From Bradyrhizobium manausense (GTDB taxonomy: Bacteria > Pseudomonadota > Alphaproteobacteria > Rhizobiales > Xanthobacteraceae): 64,000 nt of DNA. The notes below the pieces were generated by a model. That model saw only the letters and a list, made by a program, of their open reading frames with translations. It had not been told where the DNA came from and did not search any database. Made by a program: the position numbers and the translations under genes. The number at the start of each line of letters is the position of its first letter. Position 1 is the first letter of the stretch. The stretch covers positions 3,384,001 through 3,448,000 of the forward strand of contig NZ_JAFCJI010000001.1 of the NCBI RefSeq assembly GCF_018131105.1. The letters are read 5' to 3'. Shown here piece by piece: positions 42,701 to 48,978 of the stretch.

Positions 42701-45049
42701 GGTGAAGATCGAGTCCGCGCTCATGTCGAGAGAACCCGCAATGGTCAGCGAGCTCTGATTGATCAGTTGCGGCGGCGGTCCGCCGAAATCATTCATCGTC
42801 ACCGACTTGGCAAAGGCCGGCGCGTCGATCGTGGCCGGGAAAGACGGTGTCAGGCCGTGCAACTGATCCGTGATGACGATGACGTCGTCGTCGATGGTCG
42901 GAACGGTGCCGGTCGCCCAGTTCGCGGCGTCTTTCCAGGAGCCACCGGAGGGGGCGCCGTCCTTCTCGGTTGCGATCCACACCACGGCGGGCGCATCGGT
43001 ACCGGTAATCGTCACGGTGATGGTCTGTTGCGCGGTCGCGCCGTGCTCGTCCGTGACCGTCACGGTGTAGACCAGCGTCAGCACTTCGTTCTTCGGAATG
43101 AAGTCGGCGAGATAGACCGGAAGGTCGGCCAGCGACCAGTTGACGGTCCCGGACCCGTCGCCGGTGCTGTCAGCGCCCGCGGCGATCGCAACGGACATCG
43201 CTTTCTGGAATTCCGCGAGCGGTCCGGGCGGAACAACGCTGCCATCGGGCAAGCTCGCGCTCGTCAGCGCCACCGCCACCGTGTGCGTGTCGGTGAGATC
43301 AACGTCGGCGAAGTTCAGCGTGCCTGAGGTGGACTCATCGCTGATGAGCGGGCCACCCGGCACGCTGGTGCCGCCCGAGAAGGTGATGGTGGGGACGCTG
43401 GTGGTGATCACAGGCTTGTCGTTAGTACCCGTGATCGTGATCGTGATCGGGATGGTCTTGGTTTCGGGCTGGATCGCGAAATTGTTGTCGACGCTGACAT
43501 TGTAGGTCAGTGTCAGCGTTTCGCCGGCCCCCAGGAAGTCGAAGGCATGGTCGGGGACCGTGTAGGTCAGAACCGCCGAACCGTTGTTGTTGTTGCCGCC
43601 GTCGGCGGCGACGCCGATCTGGACCTGCGTCGCCGCGATGTCCTGCTTCTGCAAAGCAGTGAGCGAGGCGGTGACGTCATGATGGCCCGCGTCCTGATAG
43701 GTGTAGTTTGATGCATCGACGCTCACCGACACCGTCGGACGGTCACCGAGGTTCTGGTCGACGAAGGTGACCCGGAAGGTGATCATGTCGGGAGGCACGG
43801 GGGCGCCGGTCGTGTCCGCGAGATCGCCGGTCGCCGCCGCATGCTCGTTCGTCGCGAACGCCGTCGTCACATTACCGTTGGCATCGAGGGTGCGCGCGTC
43901 GGGCGGGCCGGGAATACGCTCGGCGGCCTTGTCGGGGCCACCCTGGCCCGGGCCGCTGCCGTTGTTGGTGACGGTGTTGGTGAAGGTCGCAGTCGCGGTC
44001 GCACCGCCCGCGGTCTTGATCAGGACGTTGTTGCCGTCCTGCGTGATGGTGTCGGTGAAGTTCGTGGTCAGCTTGGTGTTGGAGTTATTGTCCGTGAACT
44101 TCAGCGTGAACACGTCCGTGATCAGCTTCTGCACATCGGGCGACAGCAGCGCATTGGTGACCGAGACGTTGCCGCCGCTGATCTGGATCATCTGGCCGGC
44201 CTGGTTGACCGTCGCGATCGGCAGCAGCGTCAGCTTGTCGAACAGGATGTAGGAGCCGGTGGTGCCGTTCGGCTCGACCAGCACCTGGAAGTTCGCCTGC
44301 GGCTGCGGATCGCCGCCGCCCTGGGGAACAACGAAGTTGATCTCCGTCAGCACCGCCGTGCCGCGGATGCCCATGGTGGCAACCGGCGTGTCGATCTTCA
44401 TGTCGCCGTGCTTGGCGGTGTCGCCGGCGACGAAGGTGATGGTGCCTGCGACCAGGCTGAGCAGCGAGGAATTGTTCGACCCGTTGGGGTCGTAGACCAT
44501 CTCGTTCAGCACCATCCTCGCGTTGGAGGACAGGCCGAACACGGTGCCGTCGATGAAGGTCACGCCGAGCGTCGAGTCCGATCCGGTCGAGACCACGTCG
44601 CCCTTCTCGACGTTGTCGCCGTTGTTCAGGATGACCGAGACGCCGTTGCGGATCGCGGTCGCGCTGCCGGTGAGCTTGGTGACGTGGCCGATCACCTGCG
44701 CCGCGGCGGCGGCGGGCGCGGCCTGCGCAACCTGAACGTAGCCCGTGAGGGCGCTGACGATGTCGCCGGTGAGATGGGCGCCGTCGGGCGAGGCGATCGC
44801 CGCGCGCTTGTCGCCCCTGAAATAATCGTGAACGACGAACTCGTGGCCGTCATGGGACAGCACGAGATCGACGCCGGTGCGCTTGAACTCGCCGTGGAAG
44901 ATCAGATTGGGGTCGGCAATGACGACCGCGCCGTCAGGCACGTGGCCGTGTGCCTTGGCGGTAAAGGAATCGACGTGGTCGGAGGCCGACGAGCGTAAGC
45001 CCTGGCCGTCCGAGGAGAGCGCGGCGTCAAATTTGCCAGCGTAATTCAA
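36776..45049 (-). CDS. Giant repeat protein: FecR-type domain, VCBS-like modules, beta-repeats, RTX-like C-terminus (probable T1SS adhesin)
   Basis: 2757-residue, acidic, Gly/Thr/Asn-rich, almost cysteine-free protein. A TTG codon is the only plausible start, since an in-frame TAA lies just upstream and the first ATG is only at about residue 179. Layout: a conserved prefix (1-105); an Ala-rich linker (106-118, APAAAAAQ); a FecR-like domain (118-250, GIRGTAV at 228-234); two VCBS/cadherin-like modules ending ITITGTNDKP and VTITGTDAP (about 420-690); a W...W...NW module at about 690-725 and again near 2320; about 1500 residues of NNGTI/SGGTI-type beta-helix repeats; three modules ending DGNGGT or DGHGGT; and a serralysin-like C-terminus (VGTSGQDQFTF...TIVDFEVGQDKIDL, about 2668-2757). 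No autotransporter barrel or Sec signal is visible. This is the architecture of type I secreted adhesins. Confidence 0.88.
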   Translation of the reverse strand: MNYAGKFDAALSSDGQGLRSSASDHVDSFTAKAHGHVPDGAVVIADPNLIFHGEFKRTGVDLVLSHDGHEFVVHDYFRGDKRAAIASPDGAHLTGDIVSALTGYVQVAQAAPAAAAAQVIGHVTKLTGSATAIRNGVSVILNNGDNVEKGDVVSTGSDSTLGVTFIDGTVFGLSSNARMVLNEMVYDPNGSNNSSLLSLVAGTITFVAGDTAKHGDMKIDTPVATMGIRGTAVLTEINFVVPQGGGDPQPQANFQVLVEPNGTTGSYILFDKLTLLPIATVNQAGQMIQISGGNVSVTNALLSPDVQKLITDVFTLKFTDNNSNTKLTTNFTDTITQDGNNVLIKTAGGATATATFTNTVTNNGSGPGQGGPDKAAERIPGPPDARTLDANGNVTTAFATNEHAAATGDLADTTGAPVPPDMITFRVTFVDQNLGDRPTVSVSVDASNYTYQDAGHHDVTASLTALQKQDIAATQVQIGVAADGGNNNNGSAVLTYTVPDHAFDFLGAGETLTLTYNVSVDNNFAIQPETKTIPITITITGTNDKPVITTSVPTITFSGGTSVPGGPLISDESTSGTLNFADVDLTDTHTVAVALTSASLPDGSVVPPGPLAEFQKAMSVAIAAGADSTGDGSGTVNWSLADLPVYLADFIPKNEVLTLVYTVTVTDEHGATAQQTITVTITGTDAPAVVWIATEKDGAPSGGSWKDAANWATGTVPTIDDDVIVITDQLHGLTPSFPATIDAPAFAKSVTMNDFGGPPPQLINQSSLTIAGSLDMSADSIFTNAATGTMSLGGLAEILDTSVFTNAGYLTLKAGGDFAVGTTITNSGTLELFGGTLKTLAEIHNAGGTLKTDVDATLIVDGATIDGGTVAILGTLELDGTSLIENGTLNNSGAVNVKGTASFAAESVDNTSTGLIEVLANGSLTIHQGSSVTNAGHITVDASGKLIVNDATIGAGAVIGAGNGEGEGGPIFNAGLQSAGTITVNGEIDLTGDAVLSDGILNNNALFNASGTGNALSGETVTNAGTIEVLDGALAIDQGSTVDNSSGNVIIDGNAVLTLDDATIGGGAITGDGGIDVTGASTIDNGATLSVATVTVDAKLTLDGTTVSGSTITNNASIELDNTVQLKGGAKIQGGPVTNNGTLEIAGAATLLNDVVTNNGTVTVDGSQTLTLSGTEISGGTINGSGAIDVTGASRIDGGATLSTSAVTADAKLTLDGIAVSGSVITDNSSIELDNTVQLKGGAKIQGGPVTNNGTLEIAGAATLLNDVVTNNGTVTVDGSQTLTLSGTEISGGTINGSGAIDVTGASRIDGGATLSTSAVTAGAKLTLDGITVLGSVITDNSSIELDNTVQLKGGAKIQGGPVTNNGTLEIAGAATLLNDVVTNNGTVTVDGSQTLTLSGTEISGGTINGSGTIQVTGASRIDGGATLSTSAVTAGAKLTLDSITVSGSVITDNSSIELDNTVQLKGGAKIQGGPVTNNGTLEIAGAATLLNDVVTNSGTVTIDDSQTLTLSGTEISGGTINNYNGLSGGAIDVTGSSKLDGNATLNKGGVTVESGVTLTLDDATVAGTAITNHGTVKVDGSSKLTLSGASLTGGTLSVSGTLASSKATTITDANISNTYLIEAIGGVLALVATTSATAITNDGGTIQANGGELDINGEAVTNTGTLAAINNGQLKLISNIVTNTGGTVSVASGSTLDLSSATVKGGTLTIAGTLESVGTSAITGADITNTGTITVTSGKLTIDPDVLHTITNSHLIQANNGELDITGELIVNTADIMALGGGILKLTSLTVTNSGGMVTVDGTSKLYLSDVSINGGSLNNSGHLYGVSGSNNVAGAVTNTGTIEVQAGTLNLSGGLTGAGQLVIDDQATLELGGANAQTVTFAGGADTLKLDKTSHGFTGTITGQATTAGTFTVTGNANITTSQGDALDFTASGGSIGSRGDIVLTPTGTLSGANNGIAVTQNGIGNISLTTVGDVTGTAGDGIVLHDGATGAGDISATIGGAATGAVGLDVVAKGDGDVTITNNGHITGTASFGISVVKDGTGSTHITNTGSVVGAGGSAAISIHENTTGAATIDNSGTIGPDAASVTSTTSAIFETGGAIEINNTGHINGNISVASATFDNESSGTWTVSGTSVFGTLSTIDNAGEIDLLDGASISSADGLTFGIANSGKIESWGATSITGKIVNTNTIEIHTDGTLSLFGSLSGSGSVTIDAGATLYLDAIVSQTVTFAGAGAELEVDTASFGGSIAGFAANEKIDLSTVTWDSGTTAVYNSATGNLVVSDTHNHSITLKLIGDYSDAHFITSSDGNGGTTVELVPVDHWINSASGDWNTASNWSVGVPAASYDVKLDAPGSYTVDSTGSVTIQDLTVASGVTLLTEPGTVFTVKGEVVLNGLIEAGPFSGNDVSTIDIKGDITGTGAIEISNKAVVEIEGSVSGITVYYDNGLGNLILDESRDFHGLISGSPAGASLSSNNLIDLKDLAWTSTMSAQANYNADTNITTVGFYNGTTNVTLSFLGRDVNWHLQSDGHGGTTVYDPLAEAPMTIESGSVLNLSEASSQVVTFANGSGTTGTLAIQHAADFTGVVNGFAGDGTVANSDLLDLKDIGFSTLTGVSYSENADHLGGALTLSDGTDTAIIKFAGSYSIDSFHFVSDGNGGTLVVDPPTAPILVGTSGQDQFTFTNSTHSVQNTIVDFEVGQDKIDLHAFTDIKSFGDIVITQQASDALVTLDDHQSILLKKLVASSLHASDFILANHA
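40484..41839 (-). repeat. Four tandem 339-bp repeats inside the giant adhesin gene
   Basis: The marker accgggccgccctggatctt recurs at 40623, 40962, 41301 and 41640, exactly 339 bp (113 codons) apart. The copies are nearly identical, including at synonymous sites, except for the distal part of the fourth plus-strand copy, which diverges after about 41700. They encode residues about 1071-1522. Each unit contains VTNNGTLEIAGAATLLNDVV and LTLSGTEISGGTI. Confidence 0.93.
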
Positions 45050-45669
45050 CCAGGCACCGAAAAAGGGTTAATATTTAAGAAAGTATCCACCGCCTAAGCT
45101 TGCATATCATTACCAAGTCATTAGCGAAACCATCTATTGCTTGTGTGATTTGGCGTGACTTGGCTTGCGGCGACTATGCCTGCGGCGACATCCATAGAGA
45201 AACTGAAGTCAGTCTCACGGTCTCGGTGAATAGAGTCGCGTTTATTTGCGCATATTCCCCTGCGTCCCATGTATTCCAAAGTATTCATTCGACAGTAGAC
45301 ACTTGTGTCGTCTTTTCTTCGCAGTGCCCCGCGGCATCCTGCGGCAAATACGGAGCTAAATCTGTGACCCAACTAACAGAATCCGTAAAATAGCGGGCCG
45401 TTAGCCATAGAACGCAGAATCGATCGCTCCACAACCTCTGCCTGTAATTGATCCGATTTCGCGGCAGCCGGTCGCACCCCGCGTAGCCCGATTCGTAGAA
45501 TTTTACGCAATTTGGGCGGGCCTTCTTCAGCCTGTCCTGCGGTTTTGGCGCCCCCGTCCCAGCGCATTAAGCAGAACAAAACGGCCCGTCTCGCACTATC
45601 TCCGCGAAAGCAACAAAGCCGGCACGTCGAGGTCGAGGGGGACCTGGCGAAGCCGCAAGGGGATGTCAG
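45050..45669. other. 620-bp intergenic region between the giant adhesin and LapG-like protease genes
   Basis: The only gap over 300 bases. Its first 370 bases are clearly richer in A+T than the surrounding DNA (aatatttaagaaagtatcc near 45070). It must hold the divergent promoters of both genes. Small frames within it on both strands show no domain pattern, no ribosome binding site and no support. A Shine-Dalgarno AAGGGGA is at 45657 for the plus-strand gene. No operator palindrome that I can name was found. Confidence 0.6.
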
Positions 45670-46401
45670 ATGGAGACCGCCACTCACCGGCGTGCCTTGT
45701 GCGCCATCATTGCTCTATGCGGATTGATCCTGCTCGGATCTGTCGCCGATCTTCGCGCCGGCACATTGCTGTCGCCGGGCCCAGGCGTGCTCGTGCGCAA
45801 ATCCGCCGAGCCGTTCGGCGTGTTCGCCTTCGCCATGTCCACCGGTGGCCTGCGACAGAAATGGTTCGCGCTGAAGGATCAGCTCGACGACGACATGGTG
45901 CAGCTCGCGCTGTGCGACGGCGATCGCGACCATTGCGCCTCGCCCGCGGCACTGAAGCTGCTCGCCATCGTCGACCAGGCCCGCACCCGAGACGGTCGCG
46001 CGCGGCTCGGCGAGACCAACCGTGCCGTCAACCTCGCCATCCGAGCCGCCGATGACGGCGCCGACGACGTCTGGAGCTCGCCGCTCGCGACTTTCGCGCG
46101 CGGCGCCGGCGACTGTGAAGACTATGCCATCGCCAAGCTCGCCGCGCTGCGGCTTGCCGGTGTCCCCGCGGAAGACCTCCGCATCGTCGTGGTGCGCGAT
46201 GTCAGGGTCGGCGAAGATCATGCGGTCGTCGCGGCCAGGCTCGACGGCCACTGGCTGATGCTGGACAACCGCCGCATGGCGATGGTCGAGGACGACAACG
46301 CCCGCACCTACCAGCCGCTGTTCGTGCTCTACCAGGCGGCCGTGCTGAAATATGTCGCCGAGCCCGTGCAATTCTCGATGGCCATCCCCGAGGCGCATTG
46401 A
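45670..46401 (+). CDS. Bacterial transglutaminase-like cysteine protease (BTLCP, LapG-like)
   Basis: 243-residue periplasmic protein. The hydrophobic N-terminus (about 9-30, ALCAIIALCGLILLGSVADL) is a signal peptide. The mature domain has the BTLCP catalytic triad: Cys149 in GAGDCEDYAIAK, His184 in GEDHAVVAARL and Asp199 in HWLMLDNRR, with acidic residues next to Cys as in calcium-binding LapG. LapG-type enzymes cut the N-terminus of giant surface adhesins and release them from the cell. Here the gene is divergent from just such an adhesin, across 620 bp. ATG 45670 follows AAGGGGA. Confidence 0.9.
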   Translation: METATHRRALCAIIALCGLILLGSVADLRAGTLLSPGPGVLVRKSAEPFGVFAFAMSTGGLRQKWFALKDQLDDDMVQLALCDGDRDHCASPAALKLLAIVDQARTRDGRARLGETNRAVNLAIRAADDGADDVWSSPLATFARGAGDCEDYAIAKLAALRLAGVPAEDLRIVVVRDVRVGEDHAVVAARLDGHWLMLDNRRMAMVEDDNARTYQPLFVLYQAAVLKYVAEPVQFSMAIPEAH

Positions 46402-46482
46402 TCCCGGCGCAACTCCACAAACCCGTTTCGCCGCGCGATCCGGGACGCTAGCATGGCCACGGCAATGCTGGGGACATCTGGA

Positions 46483-47598
46483 ATGCGGTCGATCGTGGTG
46501 ACTGTGCTTGCGCTGCTGGCATTACCGGCGGCCCCAGGCTTCGCGCAATCCGCTCCCTCCATCGCCGACAGGCTGCCGCTGTTCGCCAGAAACAACTGCC
46601 AGCTGATCCGCGATCCCGGCAATCAATTGTTCTGCGGCGATGCCGAGCTTGCCGCCGCCGCCGAGAAGCTCTCCACGGCCATCGAGGCGCGGCTCGCCCG
46701 CCTGCCCGATCGCCTGCCCGCGATCGAGGAGAACGCGATCTGGAATCGCCAGCGCAATCTCGGCTGCGGCATCGTCGGCCAGACCGCGATCCGGGCTGAG
46801 GATTTCGATCGGGTGAAAGCCTGCCTGCTCAAGGTGACCGAGGATCGCGCCACGATCGTGCGCGACCCCGATTTCGACTGTCTCGCGGCGAATACGGCGG
46901 CCGGCGCGCTGATCTGCGCGGACCCGTCGCTGGCGCTGACCGAGACCGAGCTGAACAGCCAGGTGCTTGGCCTGATCGGCAAGCTGGACCCGACCGCGGC
47001 GCGCTTTGCTTTCGCCGAATACGGCCGCTGGACGCGCGAGCGCGATCGCAAGTGCAATCTGGTCGGCAAGGAGAACGTGCCGCCCAGCGAGCTCGGCTCG
47101 GCGGAAGATTGTCTCGCCGATTACCTGACGCGCGAGGCCGGCGAGATCGCGGCCGCCAAAGGCGATCCCAAGAAGGTGTTCGGCCGGCAGGTCGCAGCCA
47201 GGGAGCCCGACACCGACGCGGTCGATTTCTGCGCCGCGCGAATTCACGCCGCCAATTCGTGCGGCAATTTCCTCCGCATCAATCGCGTCTACGCACTCGA
47301 CAGCCAGGTGACGGACCAGCAGGCGCAAGTCACCGGCGAGATCGAGATGGTGGTGCTGGCACCGTTCACCTCCTGCAGCAAGGTCGCCTCGACCTGCACC
47401 GGCACCTGCTGGGACGCCGGCACCGGCCGCCCGCAGCCAGCCGCTTCCAACAAGGAGCGCTCCGGCGCAGCCTTCAACGTCACGCGCCGGCTCAGGATCC
47501 AGCGCACGTTCGCGTTCGTCAAAGGCGCCGACGGCTGGCGCTGCCGCGAGGACGAGCTGGCCCCGGTGATTTCGGGGACGGCGAGCGGCGGATCGTAG
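46483..47598 (+). CDS. Secreted LprI-like Cys-containing protein
   Basis: 371-residue protein with a signal peptide (MRSIVVTVLALLALPAAPGFA). The start at ATG 46483 was chosen for its GGGGA ribosome binding site; ATG 46453 in the same frame would add ten residues. The mature part contains repeated Cys-helix segments (FCGDAELAAAAEKLSTAIEA, LICADPSLALTETELNSQVL) of the type found in LprI/DUF1311 lysozyme-inhibitor-like domains. The C-terminal third carries several more Cys and a beta-rich ending. It follows the LapG-like protease by 82 bp and may share its transcript. The exact role is unknown. Confidence 0.75.
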   Translation: MRSIVVTVLALLALPAAPGFAQSAPSIADRLPLFARNNCQLIRDPGNQLFCGDAELAAAAEKLSTAIEARLARLPDRLPAIEENAIWNRQRNLGCGIVGQTAIRAEDFDRVKACLLKVTEDRATIVRDPDFDCLAANTAAGALICADPSLALTETELNSQVLGLIGKLDPTAARFAFAEYGRWTRERDRKCNLVGKENVPPSELGSAEDCLADYLTREAGEIAAAKGDPKKVFGRQVAAREPDTDAVDFCAARIHAANSCGNFLRINRVYALDSQVTDQQAQVTGEIEMVVLAPFTSCSKVASTCTGTCWDAGTGRPQPAASNKERSGAAFNVTRRLRIQRTFAFVKGADGWRCREDELAPVISGTASGGS

Positions 47599-47612
47599 AC
47601 TGCCTCCTCCTC

Positions 47613-47643
47613 TGCCTCTCCCCGCTCTTCGCGGGGAGAGGCA
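47613..47643. terminator. Perfect hairpin between convergent genes
   Basis: A 13-bp perfect stem (tgcctctccccgc with gcggggagaggca) around tcttc occupies the 52-bp gap between the LprI-like gene and the substrate-binding protein gene. It is well placed to end both transcripts. No T-run follows. Confidence 0.55.
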
Positions 47644-47650
47644 GGAAGCA

Positions 47651-48850
47651 TCAGAACATCAGATTGTCCTTCACCAGGACCCAGCGGCCGCCTTTCACCT
47701 GCTGCACCTGGGTGATGGTGTTGGCGAGGTGGTCGGTCTTGGAGAATTTGGTCGGCGGCGAGTTGAAGATGTCGAGGAACTTGTCACCCGATTCGAGGGA
47801 ATCCATCATCTTCTGCCCGGTCAGATCCTTGCCGGCCTTGTTGGCGTAGAACGCAAACGTCATCACCGCGTTGTAGCCGATGATGGCCTGCGTGTTGGCG
47901 TCGGTGTTGAACATCTTCTTGTAGTTGATCAGCCAGTCGTGGACCTTGCCCTTGGCGGTGTCCTCATAGGGAATCTCGAAGCCCGACGCCGCGTACAGGC
48001 CCTCGACCGCGTCCTTGCCGAGCGTCGGCACCTCCAGCACGTTGGTGGGCGTCGCGCCGAGGAAGGTGACGTCCCAGCCGAGCTTCTTCGCCTCGCTCAT
48101 CGCGCCGATGGTCTCGCGGATCACGGTGCCGAGCACGACGAGGTCGCAGCCATCGGACTTCATCTTGGCGACCTGCGCGCTGAAATCGGAAGCGCCGCGC
48201 TTGTAGCTGGTGATCGAGGCCGGCTGCAGCTTCATCGCCGTCAATTGCTGATTGAAGCCGTCGAGCACGTTCTTTCCGTACTCGTCATCCTGATGCATGA
48301 TGCAGGGCTTCTTGAAATTCTTCCACTCCATCATGTATTTCAGCGCGGCCCGCGTGCTCTCGACGTAGGGCAGCAGATTGTTGAACTTCAGCCGCTCCTG
48401 CGGCTTGGCCGGATCGAACTTGAAGGTGAACTCCGCTGCCGTCAGCGGAAACAGCTGGAGCACGCCGGCATCGAACAGGATATCCTGTGCGGCCAGCACG
48501 GTCGGCGAGCCCATCGGGCCGATCATCGCGAAAATCTTGTCGCGCTCGACCATTTTCTGCGAGGCCAGCACGGCCTTCTTCGGATCGTAGCCGTTGTCCT
48601 CAAGGACCATCTTGATCTTGCGGCCCTGGATGCCACCCGCCGCGTTGATCTCCTCGACCGCCATCTTCATGCCGTTGGAGACCGGCACGCCCCAGACCTT
48701 GATCGGGCCGGACAGATCCTGATGGGTGCCGATGACGATCTCGTTGGCCGAGATGCCTTCATTGGTGACCTTGGTTTGCGCTAGGGACGGCTGACAGGTG
48801 AGCGCCATCGCACCCACAGCAAGGCCGAACGCTTTCAACGATCTCGACAT
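47651..48850 (-). CDS. ABC transporter periplasmic substrate-binding protein (LivK-like)
   Basis: 399-residue periplasmic binding protein with a signal peptide (about 1-24, AVGAMALTCQPSLAQ). The type I fold of the branched-chain amino acid family is clear: IVIGTHQDLSGPIKVWG at the start, AAGGIQGRKIKMVLEDNGYDP, and CIMHQDDEYGKNVLDGF. It is the last gene of the transporter operon and follows the acyl-CoA synthetase by 128 bp, with a palindromic repeat between. Proteins of this class often bind aromatic or fatty acids in rhizobia, so a carboxylic acid is as likely as an amino acid. Confidence 0.92.
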   Translation of the reverse strand: MSRSLKAFGLAVGAMALTCQPSLAQTKVTNEGISANEIVIGTHQDLSGPIKVWGVPVSNGMKMAVEEINAAGGIQGRKIKMVLEDNGYDPKKAVLASQKMVERDKIFAMIGPMGSPTVLAAQDILFDAGVLQLFPLTAAEFTFKFDPAKPQERLKFNNLLPYVESTRAALKYMMEWKNFKKPCIMHQDDEYGKNVLDGFNQQLTAMKLQPASITSYKRGASDFSAQVAKMKSDGCDLVVLGTVIRETIGAMSEAKKLGWDVTFLGATPTNVLEVPTLGKDAVEGLYAASGFEIPYEDTAKGKVHDWLINYKKMFNTDANTQAIIGYNAVMTFAFYANKAGKDLTGQKMMDSLESGDKFLDIFNSPPTKFSKTDHLANTITQVQQVKGGRWVLVKDNLMF

Positions 48851-48924
48851 TGACGTCTCCTCTCCTTGGGGCCCGTATGGACGCGAAGGGCGGGGCCATC
48901 ACTCCTTCGCTGATTCTCTCTTGC

Positions 48925-48971
48925 GCATGCCCCTCGTCGGAAAACCGGTTCCCACTTTCCCGGGGGCATGC
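48925..48971. repeat. Intergenic repeat, 'gcatg...ggaaaaccggtt...catgc' type (copy 1)
   Basis: gcatgcccc and ggggcatgc are inverted around gtcggaaaaccggttcccac. A second copy, with ccgctgcacacttttcc in the middle, is at 59737-59781. This element is a common short intergenic repeat in Bradyrhizobium. Confidence 0.75.
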
Positions 48972-48978
48972 GCGCGCG

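Noticed and set aside
36776..45049. Giant protein as a classical autotransporter
   Set aside because: There is no C-terminal beta-barrel and no Sec signal. The end looks like a type I (serralysin-like) secretion module.
45100..45393. Small frames on both strands in the adhesin-protease gap
   Set aside because: No ribosome binding site, no recognisable domain, and they overlap one another on opposite strands.
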